In this document: piece after piece, positions 15,066 to 23,781 of the stretch
Position numbering within the stretch: the stretch's first letter is position 1
Layout: each line of letters starts with the position of its first letter
Source: UBA5738 sp964470995
GTDB lineage: Bacteria > Patescibacteriota > Minisyncoccia > Minisyncoccales > UBA5738
NCBI GenBank assembly: GCA_964470995.1
Contig: CAYYEP010000010.1
Location: 1 to 47,841 of the forward strand
Direction: 5' to 3'
DNA length: 47,841 bases
Program-made: the position numbers and the translations under genes
Notes under the pieces: model-generated
Databases searched by the model: none
Seen by the model: the letters and a program-made list of their open reading frames with translations, nothing else
Told to the model about the DNA's origin: nothing

Positions 15066-15698
15066 TTAGCGAGCATAGAATTCGAACACCGATCCAATCT
15101 CGGCAACAGGCTGCAGTTCCTCCATAGCCACATCGCCGGTCTTCTTTCCTTCCATTTTTTCCGCGTCTACCACTATCCAGGCAGGAGCTTTGTAATTTTT
15201 CAGGGTTGCCTGCAGTTTGGTAAAATAAGCGTTCTTTATCTTGCGAGGCGCGACACTGATAATATCACCGGTTTTAATCTGACGGGAAGGCAGGTTCACC
15301 GGATTTCCATTCACCAAGAAGTTATTGTGGCTCACCAGCTGGCGGGCGGTAATCCGCGATGTGGCATATCCCATGCGGAAAACCACATTATCCAAACGGT
15401 ACTCCAGTTTCTTCATCAAGGCCAGCGGCAAGTTATCGGCACTCCCCTTCTTGGCAAGAATCCCTTTCACATAGTTCTTGAACTGTTGCTCGCGCAGATT
15501 ATACCAGATCTTGAGGTTCTGTTTTTCGCGCAGTTCGCGTCCGTATTCGGACAACTGTTTAGTCCTTCTCTTTCCTCTTTTTCCGGGCGCGGTCGGGCGG
15601 CGCACCATAGCGCATTTCTGCCCATAGCATCGATCCCCCTTCAGGAACAGTTTTACTCCGGCTCTTCGACAATTTTTGCATTTGATGTTCGTATCCAT
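15066..15698 (-). CDS. rpsD: 30S ribosomal protein S4
   Basis: 210 residues, full length. The N-terminal zinc-type cysteines are present (CKNC near residue 7, then CYGQKC), followed by GKRGKRRTKQLSEYG. The S4 RNA-binding domain contains LEYRLDNVVFRMGYATSR and RQLVSHNNFLVNG. It organises early 16S rRNA folding. It is upstream of rpoA by 119 bases, a GA-rich leader with a GGGCGCC palindrome. In many bacteria S4 represses this operon; no such site can be identified here. Confidence 0.97.
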   Translation of the reverse strand: MDTNIKCKNCRRAGVKLFLKGDRCYGQKCAMVRRPTAPGKRGKRRTKQLSEYGRELREKQNLKIWYNLREQQFKNYVKGILAKKGSADNLPLALMKKLEYRLDNVVFRMGYATSRITARQLVSHNNFLVNGNPVNLPSRQIKTGDIISVAPRKIKNAYFTKLQATLKNYKAPAWIVVDAEKMEGKKTGDVAMEELQPVAEIGSVFEFYAR

Positions 15699-15730
15699 TG
15701 AATAAAATTAGAAATTTATCGAAATCGTTT

Positions 15731-16183
15731 TTATACGCGACGCGTTTTGCGGGGGCGGCAGCCGTTATGCGGAACCGGCGTCGTATCCTTGATTGAGGCG
15801 ATATCCACCCCGCGGGCAGCCAGCGAGCGAACGGCGGAATCGCGGCCAGATCCGATTCCCCTAACTTTAACCTGGACCTTTTCGATCGCAAGCTTTTTTA
15901 CCACCTCCGCCACAGTTTCGGCGACCTTGGAAGCCGCGAATGCGGTTCCCTTTTTGGTTCCCTTAAAGCCGATGCTTCCAGCGGATTTCCAGCACAAAAC
16001 ATTCCCGCCCTCATCGGCAAGCGAAACGATCGTATTATTGTAGGAGGAGGATATATAAACTACTCCCTGACGGGTGCGAAGCGAAGATTTTACGGTAACA
16101 TCCTTTTTAACCTTGGCTTCGACCGCGTCGCGCTCTTTCAAAAGCTCTTCCTTATTTTGAGTGGCAACATGCTTCTTACCCAT
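15731..16183 (-). CDS. rpsK: 30S ribosomal protein S11
   Basis: 150 residues from ATG 16183 (a TTG three codons upstream is less likely). The core VVYISSSYNNTIVSLADEGG begins near residue 43, and the protein ends with TPVPHNGCRPRKTRRV, the S11 platform signature. The first ~35 residues are a charged extension. Downstream of rpsM in the alpha operon. Confidence 0.97.
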   Translation of the reverse strand: MGKKHVATQNKEELLKERDAVEAKVKKDVTVKSSLRTRQGVVYISSSYNNTIVSLADEGGNVLCWKSAGSIGFKGTKKGTAFAASKVAETVAEVVKKLAIEKVQVKVRGIGSGRDSAVRSLAARGVDIASIKDTTPVPHNGCRPRKTRRV

Positions 16184-16287
16184 GGAATTCAATGATTAAA
16201 GATTTATAATTTATGATCCGGAATCCAGGAATTAGAGATATTTCTATTTTTTTCTTTAATTCCAAATCGGCGTTTTTACCCCGTTTT

Positions 16288-16677
16288 TTATGTCGGCGAA
16301 GCGGCGGGTTTGCGGCCAGAACCCACAGTCTTACGGACGTTGCCGCGCACGGTACGGGTATTAGTCCGGGTACGTTGGCCGCGGGCCGGCAGGTTGCGCG
16401 AATGGCGCATCCCCCTCCAAGCCACGATATCCTTCAGGCGCTTAATATTCATCATAATATCGCGTTTCAAATCACCTTCGACGCGATAGTGTTTTTTAAC
16501 CACTTCTTCAATCAGTTTCATCTGTTCGGGAGTCAGATCCTTGGCCTTGACCTTAGAATCAATCTTGGCTTCCGCAAGCACTCTCTTGGCCGACGAAAAA
16601 CCGATACCGTAGATGTACCCGAGCGCGATCCCTATTTGCTTGTTGTCCGGTATATTTACACCGATAATACGTGGCAT
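16288..16677 (-). CDS. rpsM: 30S ribosomal protein S13
   Basis: 129 residues from ATG 16677, giving the canonical start MPRIIGVNIPDNKQ. IGVALGYIYGIG-like text and RHSRNLPARGQRTRTNTRT near the C-terminus are the S13 markers. The frame also extends eight codons upstream, but the family start is clear. It binds the 30S head and contacts L5. Confidence 0.97.
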   Translation of the reverse strand: MPRIIGVNIPDNKQIGIALGYIYGIGFSSAKRVLAEAKIDSKVKAKDLTPEQMKLIEEVVKKHYRVEGDLKRDIMMNIKRLKDIVAWRGMRHSRNLPARGQRTRTNTRTVRGNVRKTVGSGRKPAASPT

Positions 16678-16684
16678 ATGCGTT

Positions 16685-16830
16685 AAAATGTCAAATCCCA
16701 AATATCAAATTTCAAATAGAATTCAATCCCCGTTGCTACTGTCTCCGATTTACATTCGGAAGTGAACGCAATAAATCTGTGTCAAACGGAATTCCATTTG
16801 ACATTTGAAATTTGGAATTGTTTATTTTTA
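16685..16830. repeat. AT-rich palindromic spacer repeat (CAAATTTCAAAT type)
   Basis: The rpmJ-rpsM spacer holds inverse copies of AATTCCAAATTTCAAATGTCAAAT and ATTTGAAATTTGATATTTGG, separated by about 70 bases. It is a third flavour of the AT-rich palindromic spacers. Confidence 0.5.
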
Positions 16831-16834
16831 TTAA

Positions 16835-16951
16835 TTAACCTTGGCGTTGCTTATGTTTGGGATTCTTCTTGCATATAACATAAACTTTCCCGCCCCGCTT
16901 CACAATCTGGCAATTCTTACAAATTTTTCTTATCGAAGCTCTGATTTTCAT
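16835..16951 (-). CDS. rpmJ: 50S ribosomal protein L36
   Basis: 38 residues, MKIRASIRKICKNC to KHKQRQG. The zinc ligands of the C+ type are present (CKNC, then C and H in VICKKNPKH). It lies 10 bases after infA and upstream of rpsM, the standard order. Confidence 0.97.
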   Translation of the reverse strand: MKIRASIRKICKNCQIVKRGGKVYVICKKNPKHKQRQG

Positions 16952-16961
16952 ATTGTTGAAT

Positions 16962-17180
16962 TTACCTGCCGCGGTACACAATGCGGCCGCGTGTTTCGTC
17001 ATAGGGACTCATTTCTACCGTAACTTGATCTCCCGGCAATATCTTTATTCGAAACATACGCAATTTCCCTGCCAAATGACAGAGGATTTCCCTTCCGTCG
17101 GAAAGTTTGACGCGAAAGTTCGCGTCCGGGAGCGACTCGAATACTTGTCCTTGGAATCTTAGTGGTTTTTGGTTTGACAT
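16962..17180 (-). CDS. infA: Translation initiation factor IF-1
   Basis: 72 residues forming a single OB fold (S1-like). Markers are GQVFESLPDANFRVKL, GREILCHLAGKLR and VTVEMSPYDETRGRIVYRGR. It blocks the ribosomal A site during initiation. It is first gene of the alpha operon, only about 14 bases downstream of a strong promoter, so its mRNA leader is very short. Confidence 0.97.
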   Translation of the reverse strand: MSNQKPLRFQGQVFESLPDANFRVKLSDGREILCHLAGKLRMFRIKILPGDQVTVEMSPYDETRGRIVYRGR

Positions 17181-17193
17181 GAAACAATTTAAA

Positions 17194-17222
17194 AGTATAT
17201 CAGAGTTTCCTTCTTAAGTCAA
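17194..17222 (-). promoter_or_regulatory. Promoter of the infA-rpsI operon
   Basis: Minus strand -35 TTGACT (17217-17222), 17-base spacer, -10 TATACT (17194-17199), each one base from consensus. The predicted start is about 7 bases before the infA ATG. Confidence 0.8.
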
Positions 17223-17363
17223 TATTGACCGAATAAATGCGTCTATCTGTTCAAAAAAATACCATTAATCTGCCATAAATTCATTCAACATTCGCCCAAT
17301 TCATCTCGCGAAACAATAAGTAAGAACGAGTTTTGCGGATTCCCTTTGCCGTTGACGTCGTCA

Positions 17364-18833
17364 TCATTCGATAATGGTTTGAACTTCAATTCGGTCAAGG
17401 TCACGCGGGATAAATGTGCGCCAGAATGGAGCGAATTTTATTTGGACCTTCATTCCTTGATCTTCCAGGAACATCTTGGCTTCATTGGCGCTTTTCTCCG
17501 ACAAGCCCTTTTTAATCTCATTATCTTCCATTCCGGGGTAAACCAACACCCGTGCCGAAACTTCGATAATCGAATTTTGGGTTGCCGGATCCGGCCCTTC
17601 ATAGGCCCCGCTGATTTCCAGCCGAGGCTGATAAGCCACCGAGCCCTGGGGAACCTTTTTCAGTATAAAATCTTTCCCCAAATTATCAAGATCGCTTTTT
17701 TTGTATGCAACGGCAGTCGCCTTGCCATCCATCGAGCAATCAATGCGGCCCAGACTATCGCCGACTTTAGCCTGTATATCGGGATCGCCAAACTCGTATT
17801 CCTGGCTTTCCGCGACCAAAACATATCCTTCCGGCAATTGCGCGAGGAGCTTTTTCTCCATTTCGTCCTTGGCAAGCTGATCGATCATAGTCTTGGCATT
17901 ATCGAGGTCGACCTGGGTTACCGAAGGAGCACTGCCCGTCGAGCCGCCTTGGAATTTTTCGTACGATTGGGCGTAAACAAATGTATATTGCGCCGTTCCG
18001 GCAAGACCGGGAACCGAGAATACCGACGGTTCGATATTGTATTTTTCCCCCGATCCGTCGGCAATGACGGTAACCGTCGCCGAGGTTTTTGGTTCCAATA
18101 CCACATCTTCGGTCGTCCTAAACCAAGGTGTTTCGTCGCTGGCCAGCGAAGGCTGGAATTTTTCCGCGGGTGCCTGAAGGCGGGTGCCTTTTACCAGCCG
18201 CTGTTGGGCCGTGTAGTTATTAAATATTTTGACCGCGCCAGTGGATTTACCCTGGGTATCTTTTTTGCCGGTAACTTCGGCTTGCCCGCCAATAGTATCT
18301 TCGGCGGAAAGCACCAGGCCGGGAATAATGCCTTTTTCGGTATTAACCGCCTGCGCAGAAGGATCGATGACCGCCCGCGTGGCATCATTCAATTCCGAGG
18401 TCGCGGGCCATATTTTAACCACTGCGTAGGCCATTTTCCAATCGACGGCAAACATCACGGCAGCAATAACCGCGCAAACCAAAAGCAATTTTACCAACCA
18501 TCCTTTGATTTTGACACCAAATGAGTCTTCATCATCTTCTTCCAAGCTTAAGCCGTCCGGGCGGCCCATGAAAGTCACGCGAGGTTTTGCCCGTGGCGGG
18601 ATTTGGGGTTTTAACGGCTGTAATCCGGGCTCGACGGAAACGAGCGGTTCGGGTACGGGTTCGGATTTGAATTCGGCCCGTTCCAGAGCCGATTCGGGCT
18701 CCAAGCGAGAAAGCGGTTCCGACGCGGAGAAATTGATGCCAGTAAGTTCAGTATCTTCGGCCGGCGCAACAGAGGCTTTAACACCGGCGGCGCGATCGCG
18801 CGGCGGAATTATATCGATAACTTTTTTTGCCAT
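17364..18833 (-). CDS. Single-pass membrane protein with baseplate-J-like extracytoplasmic region
   Basis: 489 residues. A proline/glutamate-rich cytoplasmic tail (1-110) is followed by one membrane helix (about 113-130, LVKLLLVCAVIAAVMFAV) and a large beta-rich outer region. Segments such as ATVTVIADGSGEKYNIEPS and GLAGTAQYTFVYAQS resemble the gp47/baseplate-J fold seen in phage-tail-like and Patescibacterial surface proteins. The relation is tentative because only short stretches fit. It is downstream of tpiA with its own promoter and a hairpin just before its start. Probably a surface or attachment protein; role unknown. Confidence 0.55.
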   Translation of the reverse strand: MAKKVIDIIPPRDRAAGVKASVAPAEDTELTGINFSASEPLSRLEPESALERAEFKSEPVPEPLVSVEPGLQPLKPQIPPRAKPRVTFMGRPDGLSLEEDDEDSFGVKIKGWLVKLLLVCAVIAAVMFAVDWKMAYAVVKIWPATSELNDATRAVIDPSAQAVNTEKGIIPGLVLSAEDTIGGQAEVTGKKDTQGKSTGAVKIFNNYTAQQRLVKGTRLQAPAEKFQPSLASDETPWFRTTEDVVLEPKTSATVTVIADGSGEKYNIEPSVFSVPGLAGTAQYTFVYAQSYEKFQGGSTGSAPSVTQVDLDNAKTMIDQLAKDEMEKKLLAQLPEGYVLVAESQEYEFGDPDIQAKVGDSLGRIDCSMDGKATAVAYKKSDLDNLGKDFILKKVPQGSVAYQPRLEISGAYEGPDPATQNSIIEVSARVLVYPGMEDNEIKKGLSEKSANEAKMFLEDQGMKVQIKFAPFWRTFIPRDLDRIEVQTIIE

Positions 18834-18851
18834 GTTTAAAAAAACTTTATG

Positions 18852-18867
18852 ACCCGCATTGGCGGGT
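18852..18867 (-). promoter_or_regulatory. Hairpin plus T-run in the leader of the baseplate-J-like gene
   Basis: ACCCGC/GCGGGT stem with a 4-base loop, followed 7 bases later on the minus strand by TTTTTTT and then the ATG at 18833. It lies between the promoter at 18896-18924 and the start codon, so it could act as an attenuator or cover the start. Confidence 0.45.
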
Positions 18868-18895
18868 TAATTTTTTATTGGTATTGCTGTTATTT

Positions 18896-18924
18896 ATTAT
18901 ACTACAAAACAACGGCGAAGTGAA
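18896..18924 (-). promoter_or_regulatory. Promoter of the baseplate-J-like gene
   Basis: Minus strand -35 TTCACT (18919-18924), 17-base spacer, perfect -10 TATAAT (18896-18901). Confidence 0.65.
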
Positions 18925-19065
18925 AATTGCGAATTGATTTTCCTGGACTCACGCCACAGGTTATCTTTATGGAGTAGCTGCGATCCGCAAAGCGCCGCTA
19001 TCGCCGCAAAAGGCGGAAAGGGCTCGAACCGTGCAAAATAATTTCTTGCTTGCCGTTTATTCACG

Positions 19066-19794
19066 CTATAATATCGCGCAATTGGCAATAAGTTGGGAAA
19101 AATCAGCGGGTTTCAATGAGACGCCGCCAACAAGCAGGCCGCTGTAACCGGCTTCTTTGAGATAGGACGCGCCATTGTCCGTGCTAACGCTGCCGCCGTA
19201 AAGCAAAGGGATTCTGTCACTGGAGATATTGCCGATAAACCTGGAAACCACCGCGGCTTCCTGGGGGCTGCAAGCTTGACCAGTGCCAATAGCCCAAACC
19301 GGTTCATAGGCAATAAGCAATTTAGCGGCGTTGGTATCGATATCCCGCAAACCATCTTTCACCTGCGCCTCGATAACTTCGATCAGCTTACCGTCGATCC
19401 GCTCCTCGCGGGTTTCTCCAACACAAACAATTGGAGTCAATCCTGCGGCCAAGGCGGCTTTTACTTTTTTATTTACACCCTCATTCGTTTCATTAAAATA
19501 TTTGCGGCGCTCGGAGTGGCCAATAATGACGTACTCGCAACCCATATCAGCAAGCTGTATCGCCGAGACGGCCCCAGTGAAGGCGCCGCCATTTTCCCAG
19601 TGGCAATCCTGGCCGCCCAAAACCGCCAGACTTTTTAACATATCCCGGACAAGACCCAAAAGATGGGCGGGCGGGCATATCCCAACAGTCACTTTTTTGC
19701 TTTTCTTAATCCCCTTTTTATATCCAACTAATATCTTTTTAGCATCTCTGGCAATTGCAGGATTGCATTTCCAGTTTCCAATAACGTAATTCAT
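19066..19794 (-). CDS. tpiA: Triose-phosphate isomerase
   Basis: 242 residues, near full length. The catalytic lysine is in GNWKCNP (residue ~8), histidine in VIIGHSERR, and glutamate in IAYEPVWAIGTG. The phosphate loop LYGGSVS is present and the C-terminus is normal. It interconverts dihydroxyacetone phosphate and glyceraldehyde 3-phosphate in the cytoplasm. It follows galT, from which it is separated by a strong terminator. Confidence 0.97.
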   Translation of the reverse strand: MNYVIGNWKCNPAIARDAKKILVGYKKGIKKSKKVTVGICPPAHLLGLVRDMLKSLAVLGGQDCHWENGGAFTGAVSAIQLADMGCEYVIIGHSERRKYFNETNEGVNKKVKAALAAGLTPIVCVGETREERIDGKLIEVIEAQVKDGLRDIDTNAAKLLIAYEPVWAIGTGQACSPQEAAVVSRFIGNISSDRIPLLYGGSVSTDNGASYLKEAGYSGLLVGGVSLKPADFSQLIANCAIL

Positions 19795-19804
19795 GATTTT
19801 TTAT

Positions 19805-19835
19805 AAAAAGGACCTTGTTTCCAAAAGTCCTTTTT
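19805..19835 (-). terminator. Terminator between galT and tpiA
   Basis: 9-bp stem AAAAAGGAC/GTCCTTTTT on the minus strand, the 3' arm itself providing the T-tract. Confidence 0.8.
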
Positions 19836-19847
19836 AATTAGTATGGT

Positions 19848-20894
19848 TTATTGCTGGCGCAGGTATTCGGCCGCGGCTTCGGGCACAATCGTGGAAATTT
19901 CCATGTGCGCACCCATTTCAAAACCCGCCATGGTCGCGGTTTTGGGCCGTACTGTGAAATGCCAATGATAATAACCGTAATCCTTACCGTCGGCAGGCGC
20001 GGTATGCAAATAGAAATTATACGGCGGGTCATTTAACCCCTTGTATATTTTTTTCATCACGCGCGACATAATATCAGCCAGGGTTTTTTTTTCACTTTCG
20101 GTGATTTGTTCAAAATACGGCGAGTGTTTTTTGGGAGTTATAACAACTTCAAAAGCAACCTTGGAAGCAAAGGGGCAAATCGCAATGAAGTCATTATTTT
20201 CGCAAACTACGCGCACTCCGGCCTCCAGCTCCCAGGCGTTCATTTCACACCCCAGGCACTTTTTGGTCCGCCGCCAGTATTTTTGCGAATTCGCCAAGGC
20301 CCCCCGCAGATCGACATCGATCAGCGGCGTGGTCATAATCTGCGAATGAGGATGAGGCTGGGACGCGCCAGCTTCGACGCCGTGGTTATGGAAGATTGAA
20401 ATATATTTAACAAAGCGGCTACCTTTTAAAGCGATATAGCGCGAATGGTACGCATCAATAATTTCTTTTACTTGGCCGACTTCAAGAAGCGCGACGCTTT
20501 TATCGTGGTCGCGAGTGATTACTACCTCGCAGAATCCCGCCGCCTCCATAAAATGATAAACCGGGCCGACATGTATCTTGCGGATACGGGCGCTGTTGGG
20601 AGGGCAAAATGCCGGATATTTATTGGGAATCACAGCCAAACTCCAATCGGTAGACATGGTACCGTCCATTATTTTTTCCCCTTGCGACAAAACCATTATC
20701 GGCTTTGCGTTCGCGTTCAGATTGCAAAAGGCACAGTCCCGGGGAAGAATATCGGAATGAATTCTTTCCCGCTTGAAATTTTCGGGCCGTTTCCCGCGCC
20801 CGGGAGATATAACCACCCAATCCTGCGATACTTCATCATAGCGCAATTGCGACGCATTGCATTTACCGTTTAATGAGTCCTTAGGGTTTTCCAT
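19848..20894 (-). CDS. galT: Galactose-1-phosphate uridylyltransferase-family protein
   Basis: 348 residues. The zinc pair CAFC lies near residue 57. The HIT-superfamily active-site motif is ASQPHPHSQ, where the first conserved histidine after proline is the nucleotidylated residue. A second half ends in YHWHFTVRPK. In GalT the enzyme transfers UMP between UDP-glucose and galactose-1-phosphate. In small genomes the same family can act on other sugar phosphates or as an ADP-glucose-type pyrophosphorylase-like enzyme, so the exact substrate is uncertain. It lies between a glycosyltransferase and tpiA. Confidence 0.85.
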   Translation of the reverse strand: MENPKDSLNGKCNASQLRYDEVSQDWVVISPGRGKRPENFKRERIHSDILPRDCAFCNLNANAKPIMVLSQGEKIMDGTMSTDWSLAVIPNKYPAFCPPNSARIRKIHVGPVYHFMEAAGFCEVVITRDHDKSVALLEVGQVKEIIDAYHSRYIALKGSRFVKYISIFHNHGVEAGASQPHPHSQIMTTPLIDVDLRGALANSQKYWRRTKKCLGCEMNAWELEAGVRVVCENNDFIAICPFASKVAFEVVITPKKHSPYFEQITESEKKTLADIMSRVMKKIYKGLNDPPYNFYLHTAPADGKDYGYYHWHFTVRPKTATMAGFEMGAHMEISTIVPEAAAEYLRQQ

Positions 20895-21072
20895 AGGCTT
20901 TGCTTGATTTCACCGCACTTATCGCTATCTTGGCTTATTTCGAGATCAAAAACGCTTGGTCTATTCCAATTACTCAACATAATCGCAAAAATCTTGGTTC
21001 CGCTGATCGCGCGGTATCCGGATTTGGTCCCGCATGGATTCAAAAGAAAGTGATTTTTGATTGTACTTGCAA

Positions 21073-22050
21073 CTATTTTCCATATACGCCCTTAATTTGA
21101 TTGGCGCGGATGCGCAAGAGATCTTTGAACATTTTAACCATCGAGCTTGCTTTTACGGTGCTGCGCGTGTCATTTTTCCAAGTGATGCCGACTTCCTTGA
21201 CGCGTAATTTCTTGGCTTTGGCCAAAATTAAAATTTCCGGGTCGAAAGCGAAGCGATCAACGCGGCATTTAGGCAAAACCTCTTGGGCAGCTTTGGCGCT
21301 CATAGCTTTGAACCCGCACTGTGTGTCTTTTATTTCCCAAGTTCCCACCATAATGTTGGTCAGCAGGCGCCATCCCCATCCCAAAAATTGGCGGACTGGC
21401 GGCTGGGCTGGCTCCAGTTTAGCGCCGGAGGCGTGGCGGGAACCGATAACAACATCGTAGCCCTCCTTAAAAAACGGCAACAATTTTTCTACTTCCTCAA
21501 TCGGGGTGGAGTTATCCGAGTCGGTAAACAACCGAATCTGGCCGCGGGCAGCCAGCATTCCTTGGCGCACCACGTAGCCCTTGCCATGGTTTACACGATT
21601 ATCCAAAAGCTTTAATTTCCCGATCTTGCCGATCAGGGCCTCCACCGCCCGGCCGGTACCATCGCTGGAACCGTCATTAACCACAATGATCTCGGCAAGA
21701 TAGGATTGTTTTTTAAGATAATCGCCGATGACTTGGAGGGTGCGGGACAAGCGATCTTCTTCGTTATACGCCGGAATAACAACCGACAAAAAAATTCCCC
21801 GATCCCGGGTCGAAAGTTGCGGACCGACAACGGGCTGGCTAAACCGCCGGCGATCGGTACCGGACGCGGGGTTCCGATTGTCGTTGCGGCGGCGGCCGCT
21901 ACTCCAGCCACGATCGCCATTTTTACCGCTATCTGCATTTGCTGTACCAAGATTGCTCTTTGCCGGTTTTTTAAGCCCTTGCGGCCTCTTATTCGGTCTT
22001 GCGGGCGCCGTCATCCGGTCAATGGCGGTATCAAAAATATCGTTTTGCAT
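21073..22050 (-). CDS. Family 2 glycosyltransferase (dolichyl-phosphate glucosyltransferase-like)
   Basis: 325 residues. The first ~85 form a basic, low-complexity tail. The GT-A domain then starts LSVVIPAYNEEDRL, with EIIVVNDGSSDGT, the metal-binding FTDSDNSTP (DxD), GSRHASGA and a conserved QCGFKAM acceptor-site segment. No membrane helix follows, so it is soluble or peripheral. Best relatives of this layout transfer sugars from UDP-glucose to polyprenyl phosphates. It is the gene after map, separated from it by a terminator, and is upstream of galT. Confidence 0.82.
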   Translation of the reverse strand: MQNDIFDTAIDRMTAPARPNKRPQGLKKPAKSNLGTANADSGKNGDRGWSSGRRRNDNRNPASGTDRRRFSQPVVGPQLSTRDRGIFLSVVIPAYNEEDRLSRTLQVIGDYLKKQSYLAEIIVVNDGSSDGTGRAVEALIGKIGKLKLLDNRVNHGKGYVVRQGMLAARGQIRLFTDSDNSTPIEEVEKLLPFFKEGYDVVIGSRHASGAKLEPAQPPVRQFLGWGWRLLTNIMVGTWEIKDTQCGFKAMSAKAAQEVLPKCRVDRFAFDPEILILAKAKKLRVKEVGITWKNDTRSTVKASSMVKMFKDLLRIRANQIKGVYGK

Positions 22051-22089
22051 TTCTTTAATTTACCATAAATTAGAACACCAAACAAAAAT

Positions 22090-22111
22090 GCAAAAAGGCC
22101 CTTGTGCCTTT
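22090..22111 (-). terminator. Terminator downstream of map
   Basis: AAAGGC/GCCTTT stem followed by TTGCATTTTTG on the minus strand, 12 bases after the map stop. Confidence 0.65.
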
Positions 22112-22122
22112 CTTGCGTTTTT

Positions 22123-22902
22123 TCAGCCACCGGTTTCCGTATCCGACAGAGCGGGATCTTTTGTCAGGATATGGCATCCGTCGGCGAATACCGCCAGGGT
22201 GTGTTCGCTGTGAGCGGCCCAGCTGCCGTCCTTAATTTTATAAGTTTGCTTATTAGCAGCTAATTGAATTTCAATATTGCCGGCGGTAATCATCGGTTCG
22301 ATGCAAAACGTCATCCCAACTTTGATGACCGGCCCCTTGTGGCGGCGGCCGAAATTCATTATCTGGGGGTCTTCGTGCAGGCTGCGCCCAATTCCGTGGC
22401 CGCACAAGTCGCGCACAACATGGAATCCCTGGCTTTCAACATAACGTTCGATGGTCTCGCCCACGTCGCCGAATGTATTCCCCGGGCGAGCTTTTTTGAT
22501 GCCATATTTAAGCGCCTTTTTGGCAACTTTCATCAGGCGGCGCATTTCAGGCGCGACATTCCCCACAGCAACCGTAGATGCCATATCGCTATGAAACCCC
22601 TTATAAACCATCCCCACATCAAGACTCACAAGGTCGCCGCTTTTGACGATCCGGCGGGCCGAAGGCACTCCGTGGACAACCTCATCATTGATGGAAATAC
22701 AGGTTACTGCCGGAAACCCACCCTCGCCCAGAAATGAAGGTTTGCCGCCGCAATCGACGATCAGCTTGGCAGCCAGGACATCAATTTCCTTAGTGGCAAC
22801 GCCCGCGACCGTAGCCGCTTCCATTTTTTTTAAAATGGCCGCTAAAAGTCGGCCTCCTTCGGCCATAATTTTAATCTCCTCCGGAGATTTGATGATAATC
22901 AT
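22123..22902 (-). CDS. map: Methionine aminopeptidase, type I
   Basis: 259 residues, full length. Metal ligands are visible in LDVGMVYKGFHSDMAST (two Asp), GHGIGRSLHEDP (His), TFCIEPMI (Glu) and AAHSEHTLAV (Glu). It removes the initiator methionine from nascent proteins at the ribosome. It is in its usual place after adk in the spc operon, but a strong terminator-like hairpin separates the two. Confidence 0.96.
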   Translation of the reverse strand: MIIIKSPEEIKIMAEGGRLLAAILKKMEAATVAGVATKEIDVLAAKLIVDCGGKPSFLGEGGFPAVTCISINDEVVHGVPSARRIVKSGDLVSLDVGMVYKGFHSDMASTVAVGNVAPEMRRLMKVAKKALKYGIKKARPGNTFGDVGETIERYVESQGFHVVRDLCGHGIGRSLHEDPQIMNFGRRHKGPVIKVGMTFCIEPMITAGNIEIQLAANKQTYKIKDGSWAAHSEHTLAVFADGCHILTKDPALSDTETGG

Positions 22903-22966
22903 ATTTGCAACTTTATCGGTTAGGCATGGGGTTAGAATCGAAGGATTAAAAACCCTCCCCTTCTTA

Positions 22967-22993
22967 GGAAAACTGCCCCGAAGCGGGGCAGTT
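22967..22993 (-). terminator. Terminator after adk
   Basis: 9-bp GC-rich stem AACTGCCCC/GGGGCAGTT with loop GCTTC, followed by TTCC on the minus strand, 9 bases after the adk stop. The T-tract is short, so partial read-through into map is possible. Confidence 0.7.
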
Positions 22994-23001
22994 GCGGATT
23001 T

Positions 23002-23781
23002 TTAGATCTCATAGACCTTGAAGCTTGGTCCCAGCGCCGCCAGGATGTCGTCAAAAACATTTTCTACATACTGGTTGGCATCGATCTTTTTGATTTCGAA
23101 TCCCTGCTCGCGGTAGAACTGTTCCAGCGGCGCAGTGGTTTGTTCATATTCCTCAAGCCGCAGTTTTATGGTTTCCACATTGTCCAGATCACGATGGATC
23201 AGGCGCGACCCGTCCAAGGGACAGCGTTTCAGATTAGCGTTTTCCGGAATATAAAGTATTGAGTGGCGCATCAGTTCACAGATGCGGCGGTTGGAATTGC
23301 GGAAGATTGTCTGCTCCTCGGGAAGGTTCAAAAAAAAGATAGTGATATTTTCCTTGCCGTAAAGTTCTTCCAGAACCGGAACCTCAATTGCGGCCTCCGG
23401 CATGGAACGGGGAGATCCCGAAAGAATAAGCGATTTGCCAAGACTATGAATCTCGGTAATGCGCTTGTTCATCAATGAAGCCGTAAATTCCACGGAACAC
23501 AATACACCTTTATGGCGCTTGGCCGCTTCATCCTCGACGAAAAATTTCTTTCCTCCCAGTTCAACTGTTTCTCCGGACTTGGCGTTTTTGAATTTTTCTT
23601 CAAGCACGCGGCTCGTATCCAGGTTATAGAAATAGAATTTTGAAGCCAAGAGCTCTGATTGCGTGCCTTTGCCAGCACCCGGGGGGCCGAAAAGTAATAT
23701 CGCTTTTTGGATATGGTTACCGTTGATGTTTTTTAAAACTGCAGAAGCCGATGCGGCAGATTCGTTGTTAAAAAGTTTCAT
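23002..23781 (-). CDS. adk: Adenylate kinase-like nucleoside monophosphate kinase (divergent)
   Basis: 259 residues, longer than Adk (~215). The P-loop GPPGAGKGT lies at 32-40. The conserved DGFPR motif is altered to SGSPRS (121-126), losing the aspartate. The LID region keeps RRICELMRH and HRDLDNVETIKLRLEEYEQTT but only some zinc-type cysteines. An extra N-terminal ~25 residues precede the core. The last arginines of the LID and C-terminal region are present, so phosphotransfer is plausible, but specificity may differ. The start overlaps the secY stop by 14 bases, as expected for the spc operon. Confidence 0.85.
   Translation of the reverse strand: MKLFNNESAASASAVLKNINGNHIQKAILLFGPPGAGKGTQSELLASKFYFYNLDTSRVLEEKFKNAKSGETVELGGKKFFVEDEAAKRHKGVLCSVEFTASLMNKRITEIHSLGKSLILSGSPRSMPEAAIEVPVLEELYGKENITIFFLNLPEEQTIFRNSNRRICELMRHSILYIPENANLKRCPLDGSRLIHRDLDNVETIKLRLEEYEQTTAPLEQFYREQGFEIKKIDANQYVENVFDDILAALGPSFKVYEI

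Noticed and set aside
17346..18524. 392-residue plus-strand frame antisense to the baseplate-J-like gene
   Set aside because: Long only because of codon bias on the opposite strand; the minus-strand protein has a membrane helix, promoter and sensible composition.
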